Notes: generated by a model not told the origin, from the letters alone. Shown: positions 46,941 through 59,319, counted from the stretch's first letter. The stretch is 64,000 nt of DNA from Chrysopilus asiliformis (GCA_964034945.1 OZ035962.1:10739789-10803788), one strand, 5' to 3'. Made by a program: numbers and translations.

Positions 46941-47116
46941 AAAACAAACTCAACCCTCTAAGTACCTGATGTCGGAGATTTTGTAAATATTCAAGTCAAA
47001 CAAATTTTTTCAAAATTTTCCAAACGGAACGAGTATTTGCTAAGTAATTTGATTGTCTTCCAAGTACCTAATATTGCAAAGAATTTTATATTTTGTGTAT
47101 AGATTTTATATAAGAA

Positions 47117-47122
47117 AATAAA
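47117..47122 (+). promoter_or_regulatory. polyadenylation signal of gene B
   Basis: AATAAA 177 nt after the stop codon, followed by an A-rich stretch. Confidence 0.65.
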
Positions 47123-47129
47123 ATTTAAA

Positions 47130-48030
47130 AAAAAAATACGAAAACTTTAAAAACAAAAACCTAGTGACTTATTTTATTGCTTTCACTTTCAAGAAACAAG
47201 TGCTAATTAATTGTTTATACAACATCTTTTTTCTTCCTCTTCAAATGTGATCTTTGTTTACTTTTCTCGGTAACCATAAATCGGCATTTATCAATGGAGA
47301 TTTTAAAAGATAGATATCTCTATATTTTTGTTAACCTAGAGTGACCAAAAATAGCCAAATAATAATAATTTATGTAAAAAAAATGTTGACTTAATATTTA
47401 TCATTCGGAATGACACTTATTTGAATTTGAGTAGAACTTTTATTTAAAAGTGAATTTTAATAGATGAAAACATCAACCTCCAATATTTGTTTTATGAATG
47501 TGATGTGATTCTAGTTACAAATAAACAGAGGAATTTGAAACGGAAATGATCTCAAATGCCTGTTCTGTATCTATTCAAATTCTGTCACATAAAAATGATT
47601 TATATATTGATCAAATCAAAACTTAAATATTTTAATCAAATTCAAAATATTATATAATTCAAAACTGGTTTAATATCGTTTTGATTATAATTAAGAAAGA
47701 CAAAATTTTCCAAAACAATAATTACGTTTTAAATAACGAAACCTATTTTTTTTTTAATTCATAATTTTCTGAAAAAGGAAGTTTCGGGTAGCAAAACTCT
47801 TTTATACTTCTGTATTTAAAAACAGTAACTAGGGTAGGATGGAGGCAAAGGTCACACCTTCTTTTTGTAAATCCGTACAAAAGTAATGGTTTTATTGCAA
47901 CTTTTTTTTTGGTATTAGTACATAAGTATATAAGCTATATGAGTGCAAAATTTGATACAATTTGGCTCAAAAAAGTAGCACTTTTAGGCCCACCCTACCT
48001 GAATAATAGATTTTTATGTCAAAATTCGAA
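47130..48030. other. intergenic, no gene seen
   Basis: AT-rich. AGGGTAGGATGG at 47831 and inverted CCACCCTACCT at about 47991 may be the ends of a small, poorly preserved MITE. Confidence 0.4.
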
Positions 48031-48254
48031 CCTTGAGGCTCACGTCTTTTCACTGCCAATAACTGGCTAGAAGCGGACTTACTAGGACGAGCCCCAAAAT
48101 TTGATAAGGAAAATCTCAATTGAAAAATAACGATATTTAAAAATCTATTAATTTTAAAACCAGTTTCTTATTTTTTCATCAAAATCCCTATGTTTTAGAT
48201 TGCTGGTTTTGATTTTAGCATGGCAAAACTGGCCCTGCGTATGAAATAGATGAA
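48031..48254 (+). mobile_element. truncated relative of the 38323 MITE
   Basis: The right terminus CCCTGCGTATGAAATAGATG is the same as that of the MITE at 38323-38696, and TTTTTTCATCAAAATCCCTA just before it matches its interior inverted. The left end is not recognisable. Confidence 0.55.
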
Positions 48255-48282
48255 GAAAAATGTGGTGAATAGATTTACAGTT

Positions 48283-49216
48283 TTCGGTACACTCGCAAAA
48301 AATTACATGTTTGTATGGGGGAGGTGGAAAAGAGTACTTCTATTGAATTTTGATGTATGGATGAGTTATGTAACATCACATTCTAAACACTTTCTGGCTC
48401 GATAATATCTCCAATAAAAACTGTTGAATTTGAATGGGAGAGCATAGAGGGAGTAGCATCCAAAAAAAATGTGTAGCCGGTGTTTCATTTCAATATATCA
48501 GTAAGATAACTATGAAGTTTCATAAAAATTCGTTAATAGGTTTTAACGTGATGCGGTACCAAACAGATAGAAATTGAACTAAAGCCGGTTTTAAATAAAA
48601 CTGGCCTAGATTAATGTAAAAACAAAATGTAAGATCGATCATCAAAATGTACCGACACAAAGGATCCGATTAGATTTTGATGTACGGAACGGCTATGTAA
48701 AAACATATTCTAAACACATTTCGTTTTTATAAACTTTTCAATACGATGCACCGTTTTCGAAAAAATAGGAAAAAATATTCCATTTGTATGAAAGACAGGA
48801 GAAGGAGTGGTCCAACTAGATTATAGACGAATTAAGTAAAAAATTATTGTTTTATGTTTACAAACTTTTCAATACGAGTCACCGTTTTCAAGAAAATTCT
48901 GAAAAACTGTTTCGTTTATATTGGAAAAGGGGTAAAGAATGGTCCGATTTTGGCCCTTCGAGATCTTAGCCTTTCTAATTAATAGAAACTTAGAAAATTT
49001 CAAGTCTCTAGCTCAGTGCCTTCGAAAGTGATGGTGTTCATGGACATACTGACAGACAAACAGAGGAACAGACGATCGAACATGCGAAATTCAAAATCTT
49101 TTGTCACCTTAAACACCCTGGGGTATTTCTTTTTTGTGTCCGACGATTGGTTCGATGCTTTCCAAACGGTGTACTAAATCTAATATGCTACCGTATGATT
49201 CACATATCGAGTATAG
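48283..49216 (+). repeat. CAGACGG-tailed dispersed repeat, copy l
   Basis: At least three internal modules (GATTTTGATGTATGGATGAG at 48347, GATTTTGATGTACGGAACGG at 48674 and a diverged one at about 48810), then CAAGTCTCTAGCTCAGTGCC, a worn CAGACAAACAGAGG patch and GATTGGTTCGATGC. Unrelated sequence occupies about 48475-48655. Confidence 0.75.
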
Positions 49217-51120
49217 AAATTTAACTGGTGTGCACAAAACTTGTATTTTTTCCATAAAACAGTTACTTATCTTCGAGATCATAAAAAATACACTCTTAAC
49301 TACTAATTTGACAAATAAAAGCAAAAAACTACGAAAGATTAATTTCACTGATACTTAACTTATCCTCAAAGGAACAACATTTCAAAATCCTAATGAAGAC
49401 GTTCCAATTTTCAAAAAAAAAAAACTTAATATTTCTTTTCTGCATTAACGTTGTATCAATTTGCAAAGCTGTTTGATGACTAATATATTTTTACCCAAAA
49501 TGAGAAAATTTACATTTTTTGACTGTCGCTACACAAGATTTTTCGATATTTTCATTAAATTATGGACACGCCGGGCGATCCGAAAACTCGAATAAGCGGA
49601 TCTTTAATGATTTTAAAAGCCAAATGGTCTGAAACCTTCTAATTATCGACAAATTTGTTTGCTCTATCGAAGTAGATTTTGTTAATCAATTTCTGAAGAC
49701 TTTAACTTTTTAGAACTTTTATAAATTACATGCGAAAGTCATAAATTACGTTTTGCACGCCATGAAAAATGCTTTTTAATCTTGAAAAATTATGTTTTAC
49801 TCTTGAAATTGTAACTTAAATAAAAATACTTAAATGATTTTCTCTAACTTTTTATTACCGCACTTGACATATCCTATTTAAATTTTGATCTAAATAATCT
49901 ATTTCTTGAAAAAAAAATTTATATTTCCTGTTGCTTTCATGCAAGAACCTTGCCAACATAATTAGATCATCACCTCAAAGTTAGCAAAGAAGTTAAATGG
50001 GTCTAAAATCTAATTAGCGATTCATTAGTAATGCAGCTTTCGGAAGTTTCCTGAATTTTAATTAAGTGTAAATAAAAGTTTTATTATTATTGATTAAATT
50101 GATGAATAAAATTGTCCAAGGCTTTGAATTGCGTAATGATAGCAGGTTTAAAGTTATTAAATCAAACCTTCTTCGGAATCATGTCATAATTAGATCAGAT
50201 ATTATTACAAAAGTAATAGTAGTAGTTATCTAAAACTTTTGTGATCCAATTATGGCAATTATGTGAATCCACATAAATACTCAAAGACCGTCTATCAAAA
50301 ACAGACAACATTGACATTGAGAAAAACGCATTTTTTTTGAAATTTTGTTCATTTTTCACGTGTTAGAGAACATATAAAAGTTATATTTAATGGGCGGTAT
50401 TTATAAAGTTTGAATTAAAGCGATTAACTGAAAAAGCGAGAAACTAAAAAACACGAGCATCGATAAAATTTTATTGGATCATTTTGACGCCTCGAGATAA
50501 ACTTTACTCTTTGATGTTATACTTTGATGGTTTTGGGTTTCACACACTTTTTTATACGATTTTTTACAAGAAAAAAACTTTCCCTATCTGATCGAAATGT
50601 AACGCTTGGTATAAAATGAGGTCAAATATATATAATTTAGTAAAAAAACTGTTTTTGAAAAAATAGTTCACCACCGTTTTGTAAATATATAGTTTTCTCG
50701 AGCAAAAAGCCGTAACCCACAAAATTTTATTCTTAACTAAAAAGCTCGCACTGCCGCTAAAAAAACAAATCTAAATTCTATAATTTTTGTTCTTAAAAAG
50801 TTTTTCAATTCCATTTTTTTATGTTAGAGAAAAATTCTTAGATATGGGTCAAGCATAAATGATGTCACTAATGTGATTTTGTATCATTTAAACGAGTTCA
50901 CGACTAAATGTATTAGCAGGTGTGTTTTTTGAAAGACATTCTTACGTAAATATTATTCCAAATAGAACTCTTTTCCAAGTTTTTTATGTAACTAAGCATA
51001 TTTTTAAGCAAATTCGAGAAATAAGGATAAAAAAATATATGAATTCATTGTCTCAAGGCCGATATATTTGAAAAAAAAATTGTTATAAGAAAAAAATCGA
51101 ATAGGGATATTTTTATCATA
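49217..51120. other. intergenic, no gene seen
   Basis: AT-rich, chance frames only. Confidence 0.4.
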
Positions 51121-51153
51121 TCATACTAATATATAAAAATGAGTTGGTGTCTA

Positions 51154-51186
<33 letters not shown>

Positions 51187-51481
51187 TTGTCTGTCTGTCT
51201 ATCTGTTCCTCTTTCACGCGAAAACGGCTGAACCGATTGACTTGAAATTTGGCATGAGTGCCTGTGGCAGTCCTGGTTCCAACATAGGCATACGGAAAAG
51301 TAGCGCGAGGGGTGGGGGGAGTAAGGGGTGGGGGTAAAGTGATTTCGAAACTTAGTTTTTGCGCTATGTTACCCTTTCGCGGGGAAACTACCGAGCCGAT
51401 TGGCCTGAAGTTTAGCTCTAACATTGACCATAAAAAAAATTTGAAAAAACTTAACCCGGCAACGACGTGTATGCAAGCTAG
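51121..51481 (+). mobile_element. Helitron-like nonautonomous element, copy 4
   Basis: Begins TCATACTAATATATAAAAAT, has a CTGTCTGTCTGTTTGTC array at 51151-51205, CGCGAAAACGGCTGAACCGA, CTTGAAATTTGGCATGAGTG and a second AACTACCGAGCCGATTGGCC. It ends CCCGGCAACGACGTGTATGC then AAGCTAG followed by T. TC start, CTAG end and insertion between A or C and T fit Helitrons. The CCCGG...CGTG pairing before the end is a weak terminal hairpin. The phrases around the array are widespread in insect repeats. Confidence 0.6.
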
Positions 51482-52226
51482 TACACTATATGTGAATCAC
51501 ATGGTAGCATATCATATTAGATTTAGTATACCGTTTGTACCGCTTGTAAAATTATTTACACCAGGGTGTTTGGTATAACAAAAGATTTTGATTTCCGCAT
51601 GTTCGTCCGTCTGTCTGTCCGCCTGTCTGTCCACCAGTGAACACCATAACTTTCGAAAGGATTGAGCTAAAGACTAGAATTTTTGTATAGCTACGTTTCT
51701 CGTAAATAGCTAGGCTAAGTTCTTGAAGGGTAAATTAGGATCATTACTTCCGCCCTCCCCCATACAAACAAAAGAGTTTTTTGTAATTTTCTCGAAAACG
51801 GTGAGTCATATTGAAAAACTTTTATAAGTAAAATGTATTTAGAATAGGATTCTACATAACTCATCCATACATCAAAATCCAATCGGGCCACTGCTTCCCC
51901 CCTCTTCCATGCAAATGAAATACTTTTTTCCTGTTTTCTCGGAAACTGTGCATCGTATTGAAAAATTTATAAAGACGAAATGTGTTTAGAGTAAGATTTT
52001 ACATAACTTATCTATACATCAAAATCCAATCGGAATACTCCTTTCCCCCTCTCCTATACAAATGGATTTTTTTAAAATAAACATTTTGTCTTTCATCATA
52101 TAAAGTATTTGACGATTAACCGCTAGCAATTGTAGCTTTTCTTATGCTTAAATAAAAAAAATTGCCTGTCCTCAGATAGAGTATTTGCCGATTGGCCCCT
52201 GACAATTGTTGCTTTTCTTATGTTTT
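51482..52226 (-). repeat. CAGACGG-tailed dispersed repeat, copy m (inverted)
   Basis: A rather complete reverse copy. It starts TACACTATATGTGAATCACA, has CACCAGGGTGTTTGGTATAA, CGTCCGTCTGTCTGTCCGCC, then two modules (CCATACATCAAAATCCAATC and CTATACATCAAAATCCAATC) and ends with two versions of the CGATTGGCCCCTGACAATTG start region. It abuts the preceding Helitron-like end at the base. Confidence 0.85.
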
Positions 52227-53635
52227 ATGAATGCATTCAAGAGATTTAATTTTATGCACATACAATAAATTTGTTTTCAACAGGAAAAACAATCTCAAAT
52301 ATTTTTATAGATATTTTCATCTATTGATTTTCATGGAACGATTGAATTTGTGGAATTTAATGTCATTAGAGCATAACATTGGGATGGCACCGTCTAGCAT
52401 TTATGGCCTTGGATAAACTTACGTAAATGTACTAAAAACTCTTCATTTTTATCATCTTTATCTTAAAGAAAATATTTCAAACCACTGAATTTTTATCTAT
52501 AGCCTTAGAATAATCTTAATCCTATGGTGGAATTCTTTAGTTTGATATTAAAAAAATTATCACTTCCTAAATACCTTAAAAATTTTTAGATTATTATTTT
52601 TATTTGTAATTCTTTTATCATTTGCAGATTTTACCAAAGGCTATTAATGTTAAAAGCATTTTCTGATATCACCTATAAAGGTTTTATTTTTTATAAGAAT
52701 ATAATCTCAATGGGAAGTAAATAATGAATTATTTGAGGAGATTTTTATCTCATCAAGTCGGGAAAAAAGATCTTTTCGCTTGAAATGGGCAAACATCACA
52801 TCCCACGTCTATTACGCTTACATGTAGCAAAATATTTTCTTTTAAGATATTTTTGGTGTAACCGCGTTACATGATGATTGAAGCATAAAATTACCGATAA
52901 GTGCCATTGACCTGGAGGATTAGCAAAAAAAAAAGGAATTATTCAACTGGTTATTATGCTCATTAGAAGACAACATTGCGATATATGTTTGGCCCTGAGA
53001 TGTCAGCATAAGATCAAACGATAAGTACCGAATCAATAAGGTTTGTTAACCTTGAACTTCACTCCACTCCTCCATGTTGACTTCTTGAATGAACACAACA
53101 TAAAGACGATTGTTATGCTGCTTATTGTCTTTATCTATTAATTAAATTTTATCTGTCGTTGATGCTGCCCTTGGGCAAAGTACTCATCCATCTATGGATC
53201 GATCTACCTGCCCTCTCACCTACGGAATCGAATCGAATCTCTATACAAAACCGTCAGTTCCTGCATTTGAAACTTTGAAGCACATGTGTTGTACTGCTAG
53301 TGGATGACTTCAGTGATCTTCTAAGACTGTTTGTTGGTCGTGTGAACTGGATGTACTACCGGTTGAAATTTCAGTGGTCAGAAGTGAACTAATGGAAAAA
53401 TTAAGAAAACCATAATCGTTACTTTTGTTATGTAAGAAATCTGACGTATCTAACTAAGATTTCTGTTACATTTTAGAATTGGGTTTTGTTTCTAGAGTTT
53501 TTCGGGGCTTGATGATTATACTTAAAGCTATTAATATGATAATGATTGGTAGATGATGAACATACGCATCACATGGTATCGCTATAATATATTTTGTTTA
53601 TGAAAATTCATAGTAAGAGTGAGAAAGATGAGGTG
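52227..53635. other. intergenic upstream of gene C
   Basis: AT-rich, with slightly higher complexity from 52900 on. It contains ACCGGTT at 53358-53364, a possible Grainyhead-type half. No gene seen. Confidence 0.4.
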
Positions 53636-53636
53636 G

Positions 53637-53785
53637 AACCGGTTGTCGGATGTTTCTAGGTGTAAAATTAGATTAGCCGGTAACAACAAGCATTTCGCCG
53701 ATTTCGAATAAATATAATACGAATATTATTATTTTTTTTTCTGGTTGTGTATTAGTATTACAGTATGTTACTATGTTAGCCGGCA
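53637..53785. promoter_or_regulatory. candidate regulatory cluster upstream of gene C
   Basis: AACCGGTT at 53637-53644, TAGCCGGTAA at 53674-53683 and TAGCCGGCA at 53777-53785 lie about 230, 190 and 90 bp before the predicted start. AACCGGTT and TAGCCGGTAA also occur upstream of gene B. AACCGGTT is the Grainyhead consensus; the identity of a TAGCCGG factor is unknown. Confidence 0.35.
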
Positions 53786-53832
53786 TAATACGAAATGATT
53801 TTCTGAGGTGTCTCCAGTCGGTTGATAACTTG

Positions 53833-53898
53833 TATAAATATCGAAGGTAGTTCTAAGGACAGGCATCATTCGTGAGTTCATCTTGTTCCAGTCAAGTT
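53833..53898 (+). promoter_or_regulatory. core promoter and 5'UTR of gene C
   Basis: TATAAATA at 53833-53840 and initiator TCATTC at 53866-53871 show the same 35-nt spacing as genes B and D. TCATTCGTGAGTTCATCTTG then TTCCAGTCAAGTT differs from gene B at only a few positions. Confidence 0.75.
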
Positions 53899-53925
53899 CA
53901 AACTTAACAAAAAAAAAGTATCAAA

Positions 53926-54527
53926 ATGGTGAGTTTACAGAACAATTCTTTTGTCATTGACAAAAGGATAATCAAATATTAAATCCACCGAAGAAAAAAA
54001 AATTAAAATTGATGAAAAATTCAAAAATTTTAAATCCTTTCTTATTGTGTTTTTTACAGAAATTCTTCTTGGTTGCCCTCGCACTCATCGCTGCTGCCTC
54101 AGCTGATGTTTCACATTTACCAGGAGTTACCAACGAGTACTTGCCTCCACATCAGGATACTCCACTCCCAACCAACGAATACTTGCCACCTGTAGCACCA
54201 GCCCCACAAACCCAATTCCACGCCCCAGCCCCACAACCCCAATACCGACCAGCTCCAGCTCCACAATACCAACCAGCTCCACAATACCAACCAACCCCTG
54301 TCCAAGAATACCGTCCAGCCCCTGCCCCACAATTCCACGCACCAGCTCCAGTTCCACAATACCAACCAGCTCCACAGCCTCAATACGTTGCACCAGCACC
54401 ACAATACCAACCAGCTCCAATCCAACAAGCTGAACCAGCACCAGCTCATACTTTGGATGCTGATGGCTACAAATACAAGAACCCCGTTGAGGAAGCCAGG
54501 AGGAGGAGATACCGTTTCCGTTACTAA
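53926..54527 (+). CDS. Ala-Pro-Gln-Tyr-rich secreted YLP/GYR protein, gene C
   Basis: Exon 1 is ATG (53926-53928) in the context ATCAAAATGG. Intron 53929-54059 starts GTGAGT and ends TTTTTTACAG. Exon 2 runs to the stop at 54525-54527; 156 residues. The signal peptide MKFFLVALALIAAASA is followed by DVSHLPG, NEYLPPHQ, NEYLPPV, then a run of APAPQYQPAP-like units with Tyr in nearly every unit, and the C-terminal AEPAPAHTLDADGYKYKNPV and EEARRRRYRFRY. Start and end match genes B, D and E, so only the low-complexity middle has diverged. Regularly spaced Tyr suggests di-tyrosine or quinone cross-linking in a hardened matrix, which is inferred. The lengths and layout fit YLP/GYR proteins of flies. 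Confidence 0.93.
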
Positions 54528-54675
54528 ATTATTCGTTGATGGAAAAATTACCACATTTTTCACAATGCAATAGTTTTGTTATATTCCGGACAACAACAAA
54601 TTTTATTTTGAAATCGGCCTGATGACTCGCAAAATACTCTAGAAAAATTACTCGTTGTGTTTTTTTTTAACATTC

Positions 54676-54681
54676 AATAAA
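54676..54681 (+). promoter_or_regulatory. polyadenylation signal of gene C
   Basis: AATAAA 149 nt past the stop codon. Confidence 0.65.
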
Positions 54682-54699
54682 ACATTATTTTTTATACAA

Positions 54700-56590
54700 A
54701 AAAAAACATTTATTTTTATTAATTGCATTTAATTTTATTAACAGCTTTTCAAGTGACAAATAGCATCCCCATTCGTGTTAAATTTTAACAAATAAGTGCT
54801 TCCTCCTAGTAATCTCTGAAATTTCTTGAGTAAAGTGGATAAATCCTTTTTTAAATTTAATTCAATAATCGAATTTTTAACATCGAACGATCTAAAAAAT
54901 AATTCTCGAATTCGATGGATATTAAAATACATTTAAAAATTTATTACAATTTGAAATAATAACTGCTCGCTTTAATAATGTAATACGCTAATAGACTGTC
55001 TCAAAAAAAATGTTAAAAAATACTAACAAACTTTCTTACTCACAATCAGTTGGCAGTTTTTTTCGAATTATAATCTCCTTCAATTTTTTTCTTGAAATTG
55101 GAAACCACTGGCGAAACACCTGATAAAAGTTTTTAAACGAGACGAAAAAAATTCTTGTACATAGATCATATTTATAAATAAGAAGTTTGAAAAGCACTGA
55201 CTGAATCAAGATTCTTTGCAAAGAATAAAGTCATTGTTGGTAACAGAAATCTTAAAACTTGTTCTAAATTGGAGGTGCCAGGAAATATTGTATATATCCA
55301 CACCATACTTCGCATTTCAGATTTGATTGTTGGTTCAGAAGATGGCAAATGAGGGGTCCTCTGACAATTGCGGGCGGGAAAAATGTATTTGTAAGTACAT
55401 AATTTTATTGAAATAATATTTAAGAAATCCGTGAAACCCAAATTTAAATCCACCATGTTATATTTATATAGATATAGGAGAAAAAAATCAGTTTAGGTGT
55501 TTTGAAACTGATGGGCGGGAAAAAAAGTTTTTTTATGTAAAAATGGCGGGTGGGTGCGAAGTAAATTTTTTTAAATAAAAATATTATTTTGCTATAAGCA
55601 ACTGACTGACTGGTAAAAACTAAACTAAATTCAGTGATTTGATTTCGAATATATCGACGTGAGTGTTTTTCTTAATTTGTAATAAAGTTTTGAACTCAGA
55701 AACTATTGATATTTTAATATCAACTTGTTATATCGTCGCTTGAGTGTTGTTTTGAACTATCTGCGAAAATGAATTTTTGGACACTTCTGGAGTTTTACAG
55801 ATTTTTTGATGTGTTCTATCGATTAATTAAATCCGCTTTTAAAACAGATAAATAAAACAGATAAATAAATATTATTTTTTGCAACCACATACGGGAAAAA
55901 TTCAAATCTTTTGTGTTTCTGGTTTCACCGTGCATTCTTTGTCGTTAATTTCTTATTCAATAAAAACTTGCCCAAAAATTTTGCCCAAAAATTTTTGACG
56001 AGTTTAATTATTCTAGTTTTTTACAATAATTGCTGTATGATTTCCACAGAGAAATTTTCAATTTATTGTGCTATTAGAAGAAATTTCCTTAACTCAATAT
56101 CAAAGTTCTTTCCTTTTAAAGATGTTCCTCCAAAATTTACAATCCATTTAATTTGCGTCTATTTTAGCCAAAGAAAATTATTTCTAAAAAAAACTTCAAT
56201 AGTCAAAAATTGAAAAAACGACATACCGCAAAACAATACTAAGGCATTATAGTAATTTTTTGTCGCATACGCTATTTACAATTTCTTAAACCTAACAAAA
56301 TCATAGAAATAAATTTTCAGCCGAGACCTAAATTTCTGTCTTACTAAAAGTCTGTTAACAAAACTAGTTTAGGAGAAAATTCAACAAAAAATCTATCTGC
56401 CAGATAAAACATAAGTTACATCCAAACGATAAACACGAATATTTCAAATATATATTTCATAGCAAAATGGCGTATACGTCAAAATAATACGCAATCGGCG
56501 ATATACTTTGGAATAAAGTAAAGAAATATAAAAAAATAAATTATTTTTTGAAGCCGTTTTCTTTAAGATCCCACACGATCACGTCTGCCG
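54700..56590. other. intergenic, no gene seen
   Basis: AT-rich. GATGGGCGGG and ATGGCGGGTGGG at about 55500-55550 are short GC-rich patches. Several Phe/Ile-rich frames here have no family support. Confidence 0.4.
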
Positions 56591-56723
56591 GCTGTCATGT
56601 TCTCTTTCCTCTTACATACATACACACATATTGCAATGTCAATGGAATTACGTATATATGCAAAGTTTCAAGCCAATCGGGTGAGTGGAAGTGCATAAAA
56701 ATTCGATTACAATTTTTGACCCT

Positions 56724-57270
56724 GACAGACAAACAAATAGACAAACAAATAGACAAACAAACAGACAAAGAAACAGGCAAACAAATAGACAATCAAATAG
56801 ACAAATAAACAGACTAACAAATAGACAATCAAAGAGATAAACAAACAGACAAACAGACAGACAAACAGACAGACAAACAGACAGACAAACAGACAGACAA
56901 ACAGACAGACAAACAGACAGACAAACAGACAGACAAACAGACAGACAAACAGACAGACAAACAGACAGACAAACAGACAGACAAACAGACAGACAAACAG
57001 ACAGACAAACAGACAGACAAACAGACAGACAAACAGACAGACAAACAGACAGACAAACAGACAGACAAACAGACAAACAAACAATCAGACAAACAAACAA
57101 TCAGACAAACAAACAATCAGACAAACAAACAATCAGACAAACAAACAATCAGACAAACAAACAATCAGACAAACAAACAATCAGACAAACAAACAATCAG
57201 ATAAACAAACAATCAGACAAGCAAACGGACAAACGAACAGACAAACAAACAGGCAAAAAGACAAACAGAC
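56724..57270. repeat. 547-bp CAGACAAA satellite-like array
   Basis: Three zones: irregular ACAAATAGACAA units to about 56840, then roughly twenty units of the 12-mer ACAAACAGACAG to about 57072, then about eight units of the 16-mer ACAAACAAACAATCAG, fading out by 57270. TTTTTGACCCTGACAGACAA at the left edge recurs as TTTGACCCTGACAGACAA at about 61840, so the array grew from the tail of a dispersed repeat. The long Cys-Leu-Ser-Val frames on the minus strand are artefacts. Confidence 0.97.
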
Positions 57271-58442
57271 ATTGTTTAAAAAGTTGCAGGGTCCAAGGGT
57301 CTTGGAATTTTCTAGAATTTCGCAAAAACTCCGTCGTTTTTAATTTGAACAAAAGGGAAACTCAAAAAAAATTCTGCGTGTCGTTCTATAAGTTCGTTTT
57401 TTCATATTTATAAACAAAGTATAAAAAAAATAGTACTAAAAAAACGGTACTCATTAATAACCTTTTCATTTTCTTGGTTTTATTCAGATTTTTGCCTGAC
57501 GATTTTTTTGATGCGTTACAAACTGCAACATCACAATGAAATGTTTTCGAACTTCTTGACTTAGAAGGGTTATCAGAATAACATTTTGAACAATTTTTGT
57601 CTTAAATGAATTCACAGTTTATCGATTAAAGACACAGTTTTTGAAAAAAAAAACCACCAAAAACATTTCTCGCTTTTTCACCACAAGAAACTCATTTCCC
57701 ATACATGAAAAGATTTTTTGCGATATTTTTTGAAACTGTTTCGCCTACGATTCTGTTCCTTTCCCATGATTTAACTAGTATAAAAACTATTTATGTAACT
57801 GAAACCCTTTAGCTCACTTTTTATTATGATAATAAAATTTATGATAATAAAAACATCTGTACAAATTTTCTGCACACCAAAAAATCCGAATTTACAACAC
57901 ACAATATTTTTATTTTTTATACAATTTAGAGCCCTTGGCACTACCGAAACTTAGCCAATAATATTGAACTTAAGTGATTCAAATCCCACAAATTTTTGTG
58001 CTCGAAATTCCCAGAACTAAGTTAATTTTTTAAGCATAATACACGAAACCGCGCAATAATCACATTAAACGATTACCTCCTCATCCATAATGTATTTTTA
58101 CAATATTTCATAACCATCTGTAAGTCCTTTTAGAAACTTAAACACATTTTTCACGACAAAATTTTATTCACCGTTCACACTATTTCGAATCAATAATAAA
58201 TATTGCCAAAAAAATCTGTCTTAATTTACTTACAGTAGATCAGCATCAATGAGACGATAAAATTCATAATTGCAGAATCAATGGGTGCCCTGCATTTGTT
58301 AACATCAACCTGAAGAGCATTACCTGAAGTTGAAAGACATTTACTAGGACTTGCCCTTGAAGGGTTTCTAAGATGCTCCTACTAATATTGCTCTATTATG
58401 TCAAATTTGAGGTATGAAAAAATCTCAGACAGACTGCAATCC
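57271..58442. other. intergenic, no gene seen
   Basis: AT-rich, no supported feature. Confidence 0.4.
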
Positions 58443-58535
58443 TCCTTCAACTGGCAACAACATCCTTCAACTGGCAACAACTGAACAATAGTGGTTGCAA
58501 TCCTCCTTCAACTGGCAACAACTGAACAATAATGG
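58443..58535. repeat. short tandem repeat CCTTCAACTGGCAACAA
   Basis: CCTTCAACTGGCAACAA occurs three times. The longer unit TGCAATCCTCCTTCAACTGG is seen twice, and the ACTGAACAATA(A/G)TGG tail follows the second and third copies. Confidence 0.8.
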
Positions 58536-59319
58536 CGAGTCCACATCTTGACGAATTTCTAAAAAGTCAAAGTTTTTTCATTGGAATTACGTGATCAAGC
58601 AGTCAAATTTAAGTATCTCGTTACCATTTTGCATATATTAGAATACTTTTTATTTACTTACCACATAAAAGTGATTGATGCTTTCGCCGACCTTCGACCA
58701 GATATTGATGTGATTTTTTTAAATTTACAGATTTCGATTTCGCACATCGTAGACAGTGACTAGAGTACTACTAAGTAAGTGTAGAACTAAACTCTAATCA
58801 ATCTTTCTCATTCCAGATTCTGAAACTGGTTCCCAACTAAACTTTTTATGCAAATACTAAGAGATTAAGGAAATTGGGATAGCCAGGTGCGATGAACTTA
58901 ATGTGCTTTTTATACAAACATCCATTTTACGAGACTATTTTTTAGTGACCACACGGAGACATAAAATACTGAAATCAAAAGCACATTATTAGATTGGCCA
59001 CATTTATAAAAATAAAAAAAAATAACGACCATTATTAATTAGAACTCTCAAATTTAAAAGAAGTGGCAAAAGAATAAGATTGCGTTGCATCGGGTCAATG
59101 AATTGCTCTACTATCGCATATTCGGTCGTTTTTTCCCAATATTTTCTGTCTTTATGTGAAATCTGTAAACCAGTTCCAATGCCTTTACAAAGAATTAGGA
59201 AAACGTAAGATCATTCGCTACATTTTAGCGCGTGAAAAAATTAATTTCTTTTTATTTTTTGCTTTTAAAAGTTTTTTTTTTCGCATAGTACTTAGAATTC
59301 TGCGATGAAATGATTTTCG
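58536..59319. other. upstream region of gene D
   Basis: No gene. AACTGGTT at 58824-58831 and AACCAGTT at 59168-59175 are variant CP2/Grainyhead-type sites about 530 and 190 bp before the predicted start. Confidence 0.35.

Noticed and set aside
46285..46986. Alternative frames overlapping gene B on both strands
   Set aside because: Shadows of the Gly-rich repeat codons; only the spliced frame has a signal peptide and the YLPP and DGYRY motifs.
47829..48001. MITE with AGGGTAGGATGG ends
   Set aside because: Inverted similarity covers only about 12 bp with mismatches, and no target duplication was found.
54117..54573. Overlapping frames on gene C
   Set aside because: Leu/Trp/Val-rich shadows of the Ala-Pro-Gln-Tyr codon repeat.
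56648..57116. Long minus-strand frames rich in Cys-Leu-Ser-Val and Cys-Leu-Phe-Val
   Set aside because: They are read from the 12-mer and 16-mer CAGACAAA array; all three minus frames are open, as expected of a repeat whose unit contains no stop.
57072..57206. CRISPR-like regular array
   Set aside because: Units are contiguous 16-mers without unique spacers, in a eukaryotic satellite.
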